Assembly: GCF_016863435.1 (NCBI RefSeq)
Contig: NZ_BOOW01000004.1
Span: 1 to 64,000 of the forward strand
Direction: 5' to 3'
Length of the DNA stretch: 64,000 nt
Origin: Sinosporangium siamense
GTDB lineage: Bacteria; Actinomycetota; Actinomycetes; Streptosporangiales; Streptosporangiaceae
Below the pieces are notes generated by a model that was not told the origin of the DNA, did no database searches, and saw nothing but the letters and a program-made list of their open reading frames with translations. Shown one piece after another: positions 8,449 through 18,253 of this stretch. The position numbers and the translations under genes were made by a program. Numbering within the stretch: the first letter of the stretch is position 1; every line of letters starts with the position of its first letter.

Positions 8449-10290
8449 TCATGAAGTCATAGCCCTTCTGATCAGGGAGGCGAGGATACGCGGGCCGTTG
8501 CGGGTGAGCACCGACTCGGCGTGGAACTGGATCGAGGCGAAGTGCGCACCGCGCAGGGCGTGGATCTCGCCGTTGTCCGGATCGAGGCAGAGCTCCACGT
8601 CTCCCCTGGCCGCGGCGTCGGAGCGGGCGGCGAAGGTGTTGTAGAAGCCGACACATTCGGTGGCTCCGAACAGGCCGATCGTGCGCGGGGCACCCTGGTT
8701 AGGTACGGCACGGCGGCACAGGGCGAAGCCGAGCACCCGGCAGAGCACCTGGTGGCTGAGGCACACGGCGAGGAAGGGGGTCTGGCCGCCCAGAAGCTCC
8801 CGGACCGCCCGGTCCAGATAGGCGATCTTGGGGTGGGTGAGGTCGCGGGGGTCGCCAGGGCCGGGGCCGAGCACGATGAAGTCGTGGCCGCTCAGGCGGG
8901 GGTCGTCGTCGTAGCGGCGTACGGTGACCGCCATGCCCAGGGCGCGGAGCTGGTGGTCGAGCATGGAGGTGAAGGTGTCCTCCGCGTCGACGATCAGGGC
9001 GCGCACTCCGACCAGGTCGCGGCCCTCCGCGCTGCCGTACCCAAGCCAGAAGCCGGAGATGTCGCTGTTGCGGCGGGCCAGCGCCGCGCGGACGTCGGGG
9101 TGGTGGCCGAGCCGCATCCCGGTGCCGGGGGCGAGGGCGGCGAGCAGCCCTGCCGCCTTGGCGCGGGTCTCGGCGACCTCCGACATCGGGTCGGAGTGGC
9201 GCACGAGGGTCGCGCCCACGCCGATCCTCGTCTCACCGCCGGCGTCGATCTCCGCGGTGCGGATGAGGATCGCCGAGTCGAGCGTCCGGCTGCCGGAGGC
9301 GTCGCGGCCGATCAGGGCCATGGCGCCGCTGTAGTAGCCCCGGCTGTGCGGCTCGTAGCGGTTGATGACGCGGCAGGCGTTCTCCAGCGGGCTGCCGGTG
9401 ACGGTCGGGGCGAACATGGATTCGCGCAGGATGTCGCGGACATCCCAGTCGCTTGTGCCCTCGATGTAGTACTCGGTGTGCGCCAGGCGCGACATCTCCT
9501 TCAGCCGCGGGCCCGCCACCCGCACGCCGGGCGCGCAGAAGCGGGTCATCATCTTCAGCTCCTCGTCGAGGACCATGTAAAGCTCCTCCGACTCCTTGCG
9601 GTCGGCCAGGAAGTCCATGAGGTCGCCGAGCACGGGGCCGGTGGGCGGATAGCGGTAGGTGCCGCTGATCGGGTTCATGGTCGCCGTGCCGTCGCGCAGC
9701 GTCAGATGCCGCTCGGGGGTGGCGCCGACGAAGGTGCGCTCTGCGGTGTGGACCAGGAAGGTCCAGTAGGCACCGGACTCCATCGCCAGCAGCCTGCTGA
9801 AGAAGGCCAGGGCGTGGGCGGGTGTGTAGTCGTCGATGGTGGTGACGAAGGAGCGCTTGATGACGAAGTTGGCCCCCTGGCCCTCACCTATCGCCTCCTT
9901 GAGCACCCGGTGGACGATCTCGGCGTACTGGTCGTCTGAGACGTCGAACTCGCCGCCCGTGGTGGAGATGAGCCGGTCGGGCAGGCGGGGGAGCGCCTGG
10001 GCGGCCGGGATGACCTCCTGGTCCGTCACCTTCATCGCCAGCAGGGGTACGCCGTCGTCGGCACAGGCGTAACCGCGCTCACGGATCTGCCGGAACGGGA
10101 TGATCGCCAGCACTTCGTGCCACGGCCGCCCTTGGGCGGGCGCCTGGTCATCCAGGGGCAGGTCGGCCAGGCGCGCCACCTCGGTCACCTCGCCCAGCAG
10201 CACGTCGAGCATGCCGGGCGCGCCGGACTCCGGCCGGTGCAGCAGGGCGAAGGCGGGGGACTCGTGCAGGCGGTCCAGCAGGTCCGTCAC
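8449..10290 (-). CDS. phzE: PhzE, 2-amino-2-deoxyisochorismate (ADIC) synthase
   Basis: 613 residues (known PhzE about 627). It makes ADIC from chorismate with ammonia from glutamine. The N-terminal ~400 residues are the anthranilate-synthase-I/MST domain, with motifs such as [26 protein letters not shown] and the GYYSGA segment. The C-terminal class-I glutamine amidotransferase has the Cys nucleophile in FLAVCLSHQ (about 510) and a His/Glu pair near IQFHAES. The start GTG overlaps the phzD stop as GTGA, so the two are translationally coupled. The first committed nitrogen insertion of the pathway happens here. Confidence 0.94.
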   Translation of the reverse strand: MTDLLDRLHESPAFALLHRPESGAPGMLDVLLGEVTEVARLADLPLDDQAPAQGRPWHEVLAIIPFRQIRERGYACADDGVPLLAMKVTDQEVIPAAQALPRLPDRLISTTGGEFDVSDDQYAEIVHRVLKEAIGEGQGANFVIKRSFVTTIDDYTPAHALAFFSRLLAMESGAYWTFLVHTAERTFVGATPERHLTLRDGTATMNPISGTYRYPPTGPVLGDLMDFLADRKESEELYMVLDEELKMMTRFCAPGVRVAGPRLKEMSRLAHTEYYIEGTSDWDVRDILRESMFAPTVTGSPLENACRVINRYEPHSRGYYSGAMALIGRDASGSRTLDSAILIRTAEIDAGGETRIGVGATLVRHSDPMSEVAETRAKAAGLLAALAPGTGMRLGHHPDVRAALARRNSDISGFWLGYGSAEGRDLVGVRALIVDAEDTFTSMLDHQLRALGMAVTVRRYDDDPRLSGHDFIVLGPGPGDPRDLTHPKIAYLDRAVRELLGGQTPFLAVCLSHQVLCRVLGFALCRRAVPNQGAPRTIGLFGATECVGFYNTFAARSDAAARGDVELCLDPDNGEIHALRGAHFASIQFHAESVLTRNGPRILASLIRRAMTS

Positions 10291-10910
10291 GGCCAGACCT
10301 CCTTCGCGGTCAGCACCACGGCGCAGCGCTCGGCGGCGTAGGTCAGGGCCAGCCGGTGGTAGCCGGGCGAGAAGTCCGCCACCGCGTCGGCGACGAGGAA
10401 GGTCTCCAGGTCGTGGGTGAAGGAGTCGACCGCCGTCATGAGCACGCCGACGTGGGCGTATACCCCGCAGACGATCAACTGGTCGCGCCCGGCGGCACGC
10501 AACCGCTCCAGCAGGCCGGTGCGGGCGAAGGCGCTGTAGCGGAACTTGGTGAACTCCCAGTCGCCCGGCGCCGGGGCGAGTTCGTCGGCCATGAGCCGGT
10601 CCTCCGGGGTACGGCGCATGCCAGGTCCCCAGAAGTCCTTGAGCAGGCCGCGTTCCTCGTCGGTCATCGAGCCCGGCTGGGCGGTGTAGGCGACGGGCAC
10701 GCCCAGCGCGGCGCTCTGCTTGCGGAGCCGGGCGACGGCGCCGACGAGTTCTTCGCGCATCGACGGTGGGAAGGGCTTGAGGAAATAGCGTTGCATGTCA
10801 TGGATGAGCAGGACCGCGCGTGCCGAGTCGGGAGTCCAGCGGGCGGTGTTCTCGGGCAGGTCTCCTGCCGCGGGCAGCGGGTAGGGGGTGATCGGGGGGA
10901 TCCCGGGCAT
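10287..10910 (-). CDS. phzD: PhzD, isochorismatase (ADIC to DHHA)
   Basis: 207 residues, exactly the length of characterised PhzD. It hydrolyses the vinyl ether of ADIC to give DHHA and pyruvate. Family residues are visible: catalytic Asp in [10 protein letters not shown], Lys in FTKFRYSAF, and [15 protein letters not shown], where PhzD proteins carry Gly in place of the Cys of other isochorismatase-like hydrolases. The ATG has GGAGG about 7 nt upstream; an in-frame extension upstream is rejected because it crosses that site. It overlaps phzE by 4 nt. Confidence 0.94.
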   Translation of the reverse strand: MPGIPPITPYPLPAAGDLPENTARWTPDSARAVLLIHDMQRYFLKPFPPSMREELVGAVARLRKQSAALGVPVAYTAQPGSMTDEERGLLKDFWGPGMRRTPEDRLMADELAPAPGDWEFTKFRYSAFARTGLLERLRAAGRDQLIVCGVYAHVGVLMTAVDSFTHDLETFLVADAVADFSPGYHRLALTYAAERCAVVLTAKEVWP

Positions 10911-10924
10911 GATCGTCCTCCTTC

Positions 10925-11110
10925 GAGGATCCGGTGAGGGCCCGGGGCGTGGTCGCTCCAGGCGGAGATGAGCTGTACGGCCTGCCAGAGGGTGAGGCAG
11001 GGTTCGCACAGCGTGGTGTAGTGCTGCCCCACCTGGTCGAACTCGGCGAGCACGCCGCGCACGCCACGCGCCCGGACCGGCGCCGGGCGGTCGGCCGGCA
11101 CCTCGGTCAC
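10925..11110 (-). pseudogene. phzC: phzC remnant: C-terminal tail of class II DAHP synthase
   Basis: The 280-bp gap between phzA/B and phzD holds an open frame whose translation includes [20 protein letters not shown]. This fits the class II DAHP synthase C-terminus (pattern Y-x-T-x-C-[D/E]-P-x-L-x3-Q). In many phz operons phzC sits at exactly this place. Only about 55-60 codons remain of about 390, the usual start and catalytic part are gone, and the native stop is lost, because the frame runs into phzD. I infer an internal deletion. Without the synthase, the pathway must draw on chorismate from primary metabolism. The resemblance is short and needs an alignment. Confidence 0.5.
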
Positions 11111-11190
11111 CCGGCGGACCCGCGGGATCGTCTCGGACCGGCTGCTGTGGCGCGGCGCCGAGCCGGGGTCCGCCGACGTCCGAGCTCCCC

Positions 11191-11658
11191 TCAGGTCGGG
11201 ATGCCTTCGCGCCTGACCTGCGGCACAGGGATGCCGAGTGCGCGCAGCTGCTCGAAGGGGTTCATGAACTCGCGCTGCCGCCTGATCAGGCCGTCGGCGA
11301 GCTCGAACGAGTGAAGGAAGTGATTCTCATATTGGCCTTCCGGATAACCGGGGAATCGGATGGCCCCGACCCCGTCGCACTCCACCCAGAAGAAGTTCGG
11401 ATCGTCCGTCTCGAAGATCCGGATGTTGGTCCACACCCAGTCGGGAAAGCATTCCAGCGACCACACCGCGTGCGCCGCGAGCCGGTCTTTCCCGTGGATG
11501 GCTATGGGCTTTCCTGTGTCGTTCGTCCAGAGGCCGCCGATTCCGTCGTCGGTGAACAGCAGATGGCGCTTGAGCCGGTCCTGGCCGGTCGTGTTCATGT
11601 ATTTCTCGACCGTGGCCCGATTCTTCCTGCGCAGTTCAGTGTGGTCGTCGTTCCACAT
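11191..11658 (-). CDS. phzB: PhzA/PhzB, phenazine-forming condensation protein
   Basis: 155 residues, close to the 162-165 of known PhzA/B. This small dimeric protein of NTF2/ketosteroid-isomerase fold accelerates the condensation of two aminocyclohexenone units to the tricycle. Recognisable segments are [53 protein letters not shown] and [10 protein letters not shown]. The ATG has a purine-rich GGAAAGGAAA upstream. Only one copy is present, as in many actinomycetes, whereas pseudomonads carry phzA plus phzB. Confidence 0.94.
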   Translation of the reverse strand: MWNDDHTELRRKNRATVEKYMNTTGQDRLKRHLLFTDDGIGGLWTNDTGKPIAIHGKDRLAAHAVWSLECFPDWVWTNIRIFETDDPNFFWVECDGVGAIRFPGYPEGQYENHFLHSFELADGLIRRQREFMNPFEQLRALGIPVPQVRREGIPT

Positions 11659-11757
11659 GATTTTCCTTTCCCTGCCTATTGACGTGGGGGTACAGGAGCC
11701 ATATCCCGGCCTTTGTGGAGCAGGTTTGGGGCGGCTGCGATCGGCCGGTCCGATGTG

Positions 11758-13599
11758 TCAGAGCAGCCGGAGCTCGGGGCGGTAGATGTCCAGCCAGGTG
11801 CTCAGATCGAGCACTCGCTCGACGCCGTTGCGGACGTCGATGGGCATCGTGGCCGAGTCCTGCCGTGTGACACCGTCCAGCCAGCTGCGATCGACGAGCT
11901 CGAACACCGGATCGTCGGTCGTGAGCAGTTCCTTGGCCTGCTGCAGCAGGACGCTGGTGTAGAGCGGGTCACGAGTGGCGGGGTAGGGGGCTTTCGCTCG
12001 ATACAGCACCGACTCGGGTAGCAGGTCGGCGCTCGCGGCGCGGAGCAGACTCTTCTCCCTGCCGTCGAAGGACTTCATCGCCCACGGGATGTTGTAGACG
12101 TATTCCACAAGCCGGTGGTCGCAGAAGGGGACCCGGACCTCCAGGCCGACTGCCATGCTTATCCGGTCCTTGCGGTCCAAGAGCATGCGGACAAACCGGG
12201 TCAGATGCAGGTAGGAGATCACCCGCATGCGCCTCTCATGGTCGGTCTCACCGTCGGCCCGCTCGACCTCGGCGACCGCGTCGGCGTAATGGTCACGGAT
12301 GTAGCCGTGCAGGTCGAGGGCTGCGGTGATCTCAGCGTTGAACCGGTCGGACACCTGGGCTCGCGCGCCGGTCACAAAGACGGCCATCCACGGAAAGGTG
12401 TTCGCGGCCTGTACCTCGGGCTGGTGGAACCAGGTATACCCGCCGAAGACCTCGTCGGCGGACTCCCCGGACAGGGCGACTGTGGAGTGCTCGCGGATGG
12501 CCGCGAACAGCAAATAGAGTGAGGCGTCCATGTCGCCAAGGGTGAGCGGACTGTCCCGCGCGGTGATCACCGCGCGTCGCAGATCCGGATCGGCCATCGC
12601 CGAGTGCTTGAGCATGATGTTCTGATGCTGCGAGCCGACGTGCTTGGCCACTTCACGCGCATAGGGGGCGTCCGGCGTGCCGCGCAGGGCGTCGCCGACG
12701 AAGTTGTCCGTCTGCCCGACGAAATCCACCGCGAAGCTGCGCACCTGCTCGCCCTGCTCGGCGAGTTGGGCGGCGGCCAGCGCGGTGGTCACACTGGAGT
12801 CCAGTCCACCGGAAAGCAGCGTGCAGCGGGGTACGTCGGCGACCAGTTGACGGCGCACGATGTCCTCGAGCAACGAGCGCACGGTGTCGACGCTGGTCTG
12901 CCGGTCGTCGGTGTGCGCACGGGTCCGCAGGGTCCAATAACGGCGTTCACGCAGGCCGGCGCGGTCGACGATGACCACGCCACCCGGCAACACCTCGCGC
13001 ATTCCACACCACACCGCACCCCCGGGCGGCTGAGTGAAGCTGAACAGCGCGCGCAGGCCGTCGAGATCGACCGCACGGTCCGCCAGCGGGTTGGCGAAGA
13101 TCGCCTTCGGCTCGGAACCGAACAGCACTCCGTCGGCGGTGCTGGAGTAGTAGAGCGGCTTGATGCCCATCCGATCACGGATCATGACGAGCTTGCCGGC
13201 CCTGGCATCCCAGACGGCGAAGGCGTACATGCCGTTGAGTCGTTCGGCGACTGCTTCGCCCCACTCCAGATAGCCAAGCAGCACCACCTCGGTATCGCTG
13301 CGGGTCCGGAACCGGTGGCCACGGCGGATCAGCTCACTTCGGAGCTCGGTGAAGTTATAGGCCTCGCCGCTGTAGGTGATCACCACCTCACCGTCGCCGG
13401 TCCGCACCGACATGGGCTGGCTGCCACCTTCGATATCGATGACCGACAGTCTCCGGTGGCCCAGCACCGCATGCCGATCAAACCAGGTGCCTTCGGCATC
13501 CGGTCCCCGGCAGGCCATGGTCGCTGTCATCGCGTCCAGGTCCGCCTGGTGCCGAGTCAGATCCCGATCGAACGAGACCCAGCCGGCAATTCCACACAT
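11758..13599 (-). CDS. glutamine-hydrolysing asparagine synthetase (PhzH-like amidotransferase)
   Basis: 613 residues. Cys2 of MCGIAGWVSF is the N-terminal glutaminase nucleophile, followed by class-II amidotransferase motifs (RLSVIDIEGG, YSGEAYNF) to about residue 200. The synthetase half has the pyrophosphate loop SGGLDSSVTTA (about 263) and a late GLEVRVPFCDHRLVEY segment. Such enzymes make Asn from Asp, but PhzH of Pseudomonas chlororaphis (610 residues, same architecture) amidates phenazine-1-carboxylate. Its place inside the phenazine operon, between phzG and phzA/B, favours the latter role; sequence alone does not separate them. GGAGG precedes the ATG. Confidence 0.85.
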   Translation of the reverse strand: MCGIAGWVSFDRDLTRHQADLDAMTATMACRGPDAEGTWFDRHAVLGHRRLSVIDIEGGSQPMSVRTGDGEVVITYSGEAYNFTELRSELIRRGHRFRTRSDTEVVLLGYLEWGEAVAERLNGMYAFAVWDARAGKLVMIRDRMGIKPLYYSSTADGVLFGSEPKAIFANPLADRAVDLDGLRALFSFTQPPGGAVWCGMREVLPGGVVIVDRAGLRERRYWTLRTRAHTDDRQTSVDTVRSLLEDIVRRQLVADVPRCTLLSGGLDSSVTTALAAAQLAEQGEQVRSFAVDFVGQTDNFVGDALRGTPDAPYAREVAKHVGSQHQNIMLKHSAMADPDLRRAVITARDSPLTLGDMDASLYLLFAAIREHSTVALSGESADEVFGGYTWFHQPEVQAANTFPWMAVFVTGARAQVSDRFNAEITAALDLHGYIRDHYADAVAEVERADGETDHERRMRVISYLHLTRFVRMLLDRKDRISMAVGLEVRVPFCDHRLVEYVYNIPWAMKSFDGREKSLLRAASADLLPESVLYRAKAPYPATRDPLYTSVLLQQAKELLTTDDPVFELVDRSWLDGVTRQDSATMPIDVRNGVERVLDLSTWLDIYRPELRLL

Positions 13600-13643
13600 C
13601 GTTGTACCCTCCTACGTCTCATGCGCGCTGTGCAGGGCGTGGG

Positions 13644-14192
13644 TCAAGATTGGAGTCGATCGGCGCGCCAGCCGGAGCCGACGCGCTCGTAACGCAGTTT
13701 TTGCCGCAACCGGGTCGGGTCGGGCTGGGAGAACTCGACCGACTCGGGCTCAAGCAGGTAGCCCAGCCAGGCGGCCGGGCGCGACAGCGTCAAACCGGTG
13801 CGCCCCAGCCGCAGGGCCCGCGCCCGCCAGGCGGTCCACAGAACATCGGATTCCGCGTCGGGCAACGGGTGGGTCGGGCCGGTGACGATCACCTGCCGGC
13901 CGTCCTCGCGCCAATACAGCACGCCCGATGCCCAGCCCGTCTCGGCCATGTCGCGGCCCTTGCGACTGCCGGCGCGGCTGGCGAACACCAGCCCTGTGTC
14001 GCGGACCGCGAGCACCCGCACCATCCGGTTGGAGGCGTGGCCGCGGGCATCGGCGGTGGCCAGCGCCAGCGCGCCGGGCTCGCGGACGGCGAGCGCGACC
14101 GCGCTGTCGAACCAGGCCTGGACCAGGTCCATCGGTTCGGCGGGTGGGGTGGAGAACCCGGGTATCTCCGGGGCCGGCTTCGGTGCGCTCAC
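13644..14192 (-). CDS. phzG: PhzG, FMN-dependent phenazine oxidase
   Basis: 182 residues from the GTG that overlaps the preceding stop as GTGA; the frame is open further up but that would cover the upstream gene. It belongs to the pyridoxamine-5'-phosphate-oxidase split-barrel family: ALATADARGHASNRMVRVLA (FMN-binding strand), SRAGSRKGRDMAE, and LRQKLRYERVGSGW at the C-terminus. PhzG oxidises reduced tricyclic intermediates to phenazine-1-carboxylic or -1,6-dicarboxylic acid. The length is somewhat shorter than the ~220 of pseudomonad PhzG. It lies in the phenazine operon upstream of the Asn-synthetase-like gene. Confidence 0.9.
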   Translation of the reverse strand: MSAPKPAPEIPGFSTPPAEPMDLVQAWFDSAVALAVREPGALALATADARGHASNRMVRVLAVRDTGLVFASRAGSRKGRDMAETGWASGVLYWREDGRQVIVTGPTHPLPDAESDVLWTAWRARALRLGRTGLTLSRPAAWLGYLLEPESVEFSQPDPTRLRQKLRYERVGSGWRADRLQS

Positions 14193-14536
14193 GACGACTG
14201 CCCGTCCGGCTCGAAGGCCAGACCGAGATCGACCAATTGACCGGAGTGGACACCTTCGACGATGGCCTCGACATCGGTCGCCATTCGGTGGGTCGGCGGA
14301 TATCCGATGAGCTCGGTGGCCCGGTTCGGCGGCATCGGCACCGTGGGGTCTGCCGTGGACTCCCACAGCATCACCGCGCCCCAGCGGTTGCTCAGCCGAT
14401 CGGAGATCCAGAACTTCAACCGCAGCCCGTGAATCCGCGACCACGGCGCCACGCCCTCTTCTCGCAGGTGGGCGCGCAGGGAGTCGATGGTCTGGTCCGA
14501 CCCGGAGAGGTCCCACCAGGAGATGGTGGCTTTCAT
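14189..14536 (-). CDS. small barrel-like protein heading the phenazine operon
   Basis: 115 residues from the ATG with AAGGAGG 10 nt upstream. No catalytic motif is recognised. The beginning MKATISWWDLSGSDQTIDSL, and a later segment around LKFWISDRLSNRWGAVMLWE, read like a ferredoxin-like dimeric alpha-beta barrel (YdhR/ABM monooxygenase-like), but this is only a pattern impression. It is the first gene of the operon and is coupled to phzG by a GTGA overlap. That placement suggests a role in handling or modifying a phenazine intermediate, which I infer from context alone. Confidence 0.7.
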   Translation of the reverse strand: MKATISWWDLSGSDQTIDSLRAHLREEGVAPWSRIHGLRLKFWISDRLSNRWGAVMLWESTADPTVPMPPNRATELIGYPPTHRMATDVEAIVEGVHSGQLVDLGLAFEPDGQSS

Positions 14537-14614
14537 GCGCTCAATACCTCCTTGGTCACCCTCGGTGGCGTCAGGCGGGAAGAATGTACGGCCCGTCCTA
14601 GGTGGCACCGGTTC

Positions 14615-14625
14615 GAGGTAACCTC
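14615..14625. promoter_or_regulatory. dyad GAGGT-A-ACCTC upstream of phenazine operon
   Basis: A perfect 5+5 inverted repeat with a one-base centre lies about 80 bp upstream of the first gene of the phenazine operon. It could be an operator, but it is too short to be sure, and it does not match a SoxR box I know. Confidence 0.25.
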
Positions 14626-14664
14626 AGACATGTCGGCAACCCGCAATCTGCGCATTAATCGATG

Positions 14665-14684
14665 GCCGGCCATGAACGGCCGGC
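14665..14684 (-). terminator. hairpin after SnoaL-like gene
   Basis: A perfect 7-bp stem GCCGGCC/GGCCGGC with a 6-nt loop lies about 120 bp past the SnoaL-like stop and before the phenazine operon start. No clear T-run is present. It would separate the two transcription units. Confidence 0.4.
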
Positions 14685-14804
14685 GACGAGATCCAATAAG
14701 GTGGCAGGGGTTGCCGAGTAAGGCGGATCAAACTCCCGTTTGTGTTGCCGGCTCGCCGGCGGTAGGCCGAGCACAAAGAAGGCGGGGCTGCCTGGGTGTC
14801 CCGA

Positions 14805-15419
14805 TCAGTGGTGCGCGACGCCGTGGGGCGGGTAAGGGTTGTCCTGGACGTATAGCCAGGTGCCGTTCGGCTGCTCACGCACGATGTCGCAGAAATTCCC
14901 GGTGAAGCGGTCGCGGGTGCCGTCGGGCCGATTCTGCTCCAGGGTGTAGTCGCCCATTACCGACGCCGTGCGGCCACGTATTTTGCCGTCCCATCCGCGG
15001 CTCCCTCCCGCCTCCACAGTTTGGCGGGGGTTGACTGTGAGCACCGGATCCGACGTGAACCAGTCGACGTACATCGCCCGGATTCCCCTGTGACCTCTGG
15101 CGATCGATCCGTCGTAAAGGACGACCGCTGCTTCGGGCTCATGGAGAGCGATGATTCCGTCCAGGTCCTTGGCCAGGATCCTCTCGCTCAAAAGCCTCAG
15201 CAACTCGGCGGGGGTGCGGGCCGCGGGACGGGGGATGGACCGTGCCATGCTGCCGGCGCTCACCTGCGTCGTGACGTGAGCCGGCGAATTGTGGTTCTTC
15301 ACGACTGAGGGGTTGTCCATCGCCACGGATACGCGGGCGGCTGTGGGACTGACGGGGTTGCCGACCGCAAGCAGAAGGGCTGTGATGGCGACCGATAATA
15401 TGCAGGTGTTTCTCTTCAT
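14805..15419 (-). CDS. secreted SnoaL/NTF2-like protein
   Basis: 204 residues. Residues 1-28 are a signal peptide (KRNT start, hydrophobic ILSVAITALLLAV, then SPTAA). The mature part from about residue 70 is a SnoaL/DUF4440-like NTF2 fold: LLRLLSERILAKDLDGIIAL helix pair, HEPEAAVVLYDG, ARGHRGIRAMYVDWF, and a strand-rich end. Such proteins isomerise or cyclise polyketides, or simply bind ligands. It has the same strand as, and is upstream of, the phenazine operon, but 270 bp and a hairpin separate them. An extracytoplasmic NTF2 protein beside a phenazine pathway could bind the product; this is speculation. Confidence 0.78.
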   Translation of the reverse strand: MKRNTCILSVAITALLLAVGNPVSPTAARVSVAMDNPSVVKNHNSPAHVTTQVSAGSMARSIPRPAARTPAELLRLLSERILAKDLDGIIALHEPEAAVVLYDGSIARGHRGIRAMYVDWFTSDPVLTVNPRQTVEAGGSRGWDGKIRGRTASVMGDYTLEQNRPDGTRDRFTGNFCDIVREQPNGTWLYVQDNPYPPHGVAHH

Positions 15420-16213
15420 GGCAGCTTCCTAAGCCAGAGGTGGCGGCATGGGGAAATAAGATCGTTTGCTGCGATGCTTGGCCCCCGTTTTGCCGTACGG
15501 ATCGACGATGCCCGGGCCCCCGCCCGCTTTGCCGTCCGGCTCGACGTTAAGACCACATAACACTCTGGAGGTGGCGCGTGTCAACGGGGAAAAAGTGAGT
15601 GATCGCGAGCTCGCCGGGTGATTCGAAAAACATTAAATGGGAGCGTGACCACAGTGCCGGAGCCAAGGTAGCTCCGGTTTCCGGGCCAGTCGATTTCGGG
15701 TTTCCGGCCCCATCGGATTTCTTGTCGTGAGACGGTAAATGCCTGGCGCAGAAGCGTTCGGTGAACGACTGCGCGCCGTGCCCATGCCTGGAGAAAGGGA
15801 ATCCGCCGATAACCTGCCTCTCGAATTCTCAGCGCATCCGGGAGGTCACTCTTCACACGGCAGTGTGGTCGGCATGACCGGCGAAGCCCGCCTGAAGACG
15901 AAGAAGACCCGCGGCCCGGACACGCTGCGCCGACTCGGGATGTCACCGCGGAGGCCGCTCCGTAAAGCCTGCCGGCGGAATTCCGAGTCGGTTGGGCGCT
16001 GGAAGTCCGAGGATCACCGACGACCGCGTGATCCCGGTCGCGGCGGCGACGGTGCCCAGGTCCCGAGCACTGCGGATGCCGTAGGCGGCGAAGCAGGCCG
16101 ATATCGCGCCGCGCCGGGAATCGGGAAGATCCAGGAGTGATGCCGCCACGGTCTGGTCGCCGCGCGGTTCGGGCGCCGGCGCCCCGTGACGCGGTGAGAT
16201 CGTGCCGGTGGCT
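15420..16213. other. ~800-bp region with only weak, probably degenerate coding
   Basis: No supported gene. The best frame is minus 15943-16149 (68 codons, GTG start, no ribosome site), which contains GTVAAATGITRSSVILGLP, an HTH-like stretch that could be a gene fragment. The segment 15480-15560 is AT-balanced and carries the likely promoter for the SnoaL-like gene. Base composition is lower in G+C than neighbouring genes, which agrees with decayed or non-coding DNA. Confidence 0.4.
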
Positions 16214-17563
16214 CTAACCGCCGCGGACGGTACGGCGGAGCATTGCGAGGCGCTCGTGCAGGATGCGTTCCCCGCCGTGCTGCGTAGGGCGGTAGTAGTC
16301 CTTCCCCACCAGTGCGTCCGGCGGGTATTGCTGCTCTAGAACCGCATCCGGGGTGGCGTGGGGGTAGCGGTAGCCGACCGAGTTGCCGAGTTCCTTGGCG
16401 CCTGAGTAGCGGCCGTATCGCAGGTGGGCGGGCACCGCACCGACGGCGCCCGCGCGGACGTCGGCCATGGCCTCGTCGATCGCGACGATCATCGAGTTCG
16501 ACTTCGGCGCCGTGGCCAGGTGCACGGTGGCCTGCGCCAGGGCGAGGCGGGCCTCGGGCATCCCGATCAGCTCGACGGTCTGGGCCGCGGCGACGGCGGC
16601 CTGCAGGGCGGTGGGGTCGGCCAGCCCGACGTCCTCACTGGCGTGCACCACCAGCCGCCGCGCGATGAACCTCGGGTCCTCCCCGGCCACGAGCATGCGG
16701 GCCAGGTAATGCAGCGCGGCGTCGGGGTCTGAGCCGCGGATCGACTTGATGAACGCGCTGATGACGTCGTAGTGCTGGTCGCCCTGCCGGTCGTAGCGCA
16801 CGGTGGCCTCGGTGACGGCCCGCTCCACGGCCGGCACGTCGATCACCGAGCCGCCCGTGGCCGTCACTCCGTCGGCGCTCGCCTCCAGCGCGGTCAGCGC
16901 GCGGCGGGCATCGCCGGCGGCGAGGCGCACCAGGGCGTCTTCTGCCTCGGCCGACAGCGAGACCGAACCGTCGAGGCCGCGCGGATCCGACACCGCCCGG
17001 CGCAGCAACTCGCGGACCTCGTCCTCGGTCAGAGACCGGAGCTGCAACACCAAAGACCGCGACAGCAGCGGCGACACGACCGAGAACGACGGGTTCTCCG
17101 TGGTGGCCGCCACGAGCAGCACAAGCCGCTCCTCGACGGCCCCGAGCAGCGCGTCCTGCTGGGTCTTGGAGAAGCGGTGCATCTCATCGATGAACAGCAC
17201 GGTCTGCTGATCGTGACGGTCGCGGCGCCGCCGCGAGTCGTTGATCACATCGCGCAGTTCCTTGACGCCGCTGGACAGCGCCGAGAGGGCGACGAAGTGC
17301 CGGGTGTCGACGGTGCCGAGCAGGCGCGCGATCGTGGTCTTCCCGGTGCCGGGCGGGCCGTAGAGCAGCACCGACGCCGCCGCCCCACCCTCCACCAGCC
17401 GCCGCAGCGGCGCGCCGGGACGCAGCAGGTGCGCCTGGCCGACGACCTCGCCGAGTGTGCGCGGCCGCATCCGCGCCGCCAACGGCGCGGTGGCCCGCAC
17501 CCGCTCCGCGGGCGGGGCGCCGGACGCCGGCAAGTCGAACAGCCCCTCCGCCTCGGCGGTCAC
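16214..17563 (-). CDS. rarA: RarA/MgsA, replication-associated recombination AAA+ ATPase
   Basis: 449 residues, the usual length. N-terminal [14 protein letters not shown] is the family start; Walker A is [10 protein letters not shown], Walker [10 protein letters not shown], sensor 1 AATTENPSF, and an Arg finger region lies at [10 protein letters not shown]. The C-terminal tetramerisation part includes [20 protein letters not shown] and [13 protein letters not shown]. RarA acts at stalled replication forks with SSB and the clamp. GTG start overlaps the stop of the small upstream frame as GTGA. Confidence 0.95.
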   Translation of the reverse strand: MTAEAEGLFDLPASGAPPAERVRATAPLAARMRPRTLGEVVGQAHLLRPGAPLRRLVEGGAAASVLLYGPPGTGKTTIARLLGTVDTRHFVALSALSSGVKELRDVINDSRRRRDRHDQQTVLFIDEMHRFSKTQQDALLGAVEERLVLLVAATTENPSFSVVSPLLSRSLVLQLRSLTEDEVRELLRRAVSDPRGLDGSVSLSAEAEDALVRLAAGDARRALTALEASADGVTATGGSVIDVPAVERAVTEATVRYDRQGDQHYDVISAFIKSIRGSDPDAALHYLARMLVAGEDPRFIARRLVVHASEDVGLADPTALQAAVAAAQTVELIGMPEARLALAQATVHLATAPKSNSMIVAIDEAMADVRAGAVGAVPAHLRYGRYSGAKELGNSVGYRYPHATPDAVLEQQYPPDALVGKDYYRPTQHGGERILHERLAMLRRTVRGG

Positions 17564-17871
17564 CGCTCCACCCTGCGATCGACGCGAAGCGCACCTCGGC
17601 GCCGGGGGTGGCCGCCGGCGATGTGGCGGTGCAGCCCTGGCCGGACCACGCGCTCACCCTCGCCGGCCGGGAGGCGTTGCCCGGGGAACTCGCCGGACTT
17701 TAACGCTGCCTGAATGGTCGGTCGTGCCCAGGGGCGGGCGACGTCCTGGAGCACCCCGGCCAGATCACGGTCGCCGGTGAACGTGCCGTCGATGTCGGCA
17801 CGGATATGGTCGATGGGAGATATTCCGCAGGACACGCGCGTGTGACCTCCTTCTCTGGGTTCATGGCTCAT
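17560..17871 (-). CDS. hypothetical protein upstream of rarA
   Basis: 103-codon frame with an ATG start and a GTGA stop/start overlap with rarA. The first half ([20 protein letters not shown]) looks like ordinary protein; the second half is Arg/His-rich and poor in family signal. On the opposite strand over 17625-17703, a segment reading [18 protein letters not shown] resembles the N-terminus of Uma2 proteins, so the stretch may be a decayed gene. Whether either strand codes now is uncertain. Confidence 0.35.
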   Translation of the reverse strand: MSHEPREGGHTRVSCGISPIDHIRADIDGTFTGDRDLAGVLQDVARPWARPTIQAALKSGEFPGQRLPAGEGERVVRPGLHRHIAGGHPRRRGALRVDRRVER

Positions 17872-18253
17872 GACGGGACCCTAGTCTGTCGTCGTTTACA
17901 GTGTGGCCGGGACGCGACCGGCCGAGAACCTTCCAGTTCAAGGGTTTTTGTGTTTCGGGTGGAGGTGTTTCGGATGGACTTGAAGACGGTGCTCCAGGAC
18001 TGATTGACCAACTGCACACTGAAAAAACGGCTCAGCTGGTCACCGGCCCTTTTGTCGCCCACGGCCGGCATCGAACCACGGATCGAATGGCTGCTGAACA
18101 GGCCGTTCATCTCTTCCTGGCGCACCGGCCGGCCCGCAGGCGCGGCCTTCGGCAGCGGCGTGATGGGTGGCCGGAATCTTTTTCCATAAGGACGTCATCT
18201 TTTGGCGCCTGCATTTGATCGGTACAGTGAGGAACCTCTGTCGGGAGGTCGGG
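17872..18253. other. intergenic before methyltransferase
   Basis: 382 bp of reduced G+C, divergent promoter space between rarA and the methyltransferase. TTGACC near 18004 could serve as a -35 element. No gene is supported. Confidence 0.4.

Noticed and set aside
11758-13599. Ordinary primary-metabolism asnB unrelated to the operon
   Set aside because: Not fully excluded, but the position between phzG and phzA/B on the same strand, with the length of PhzH, favours a pathway role.
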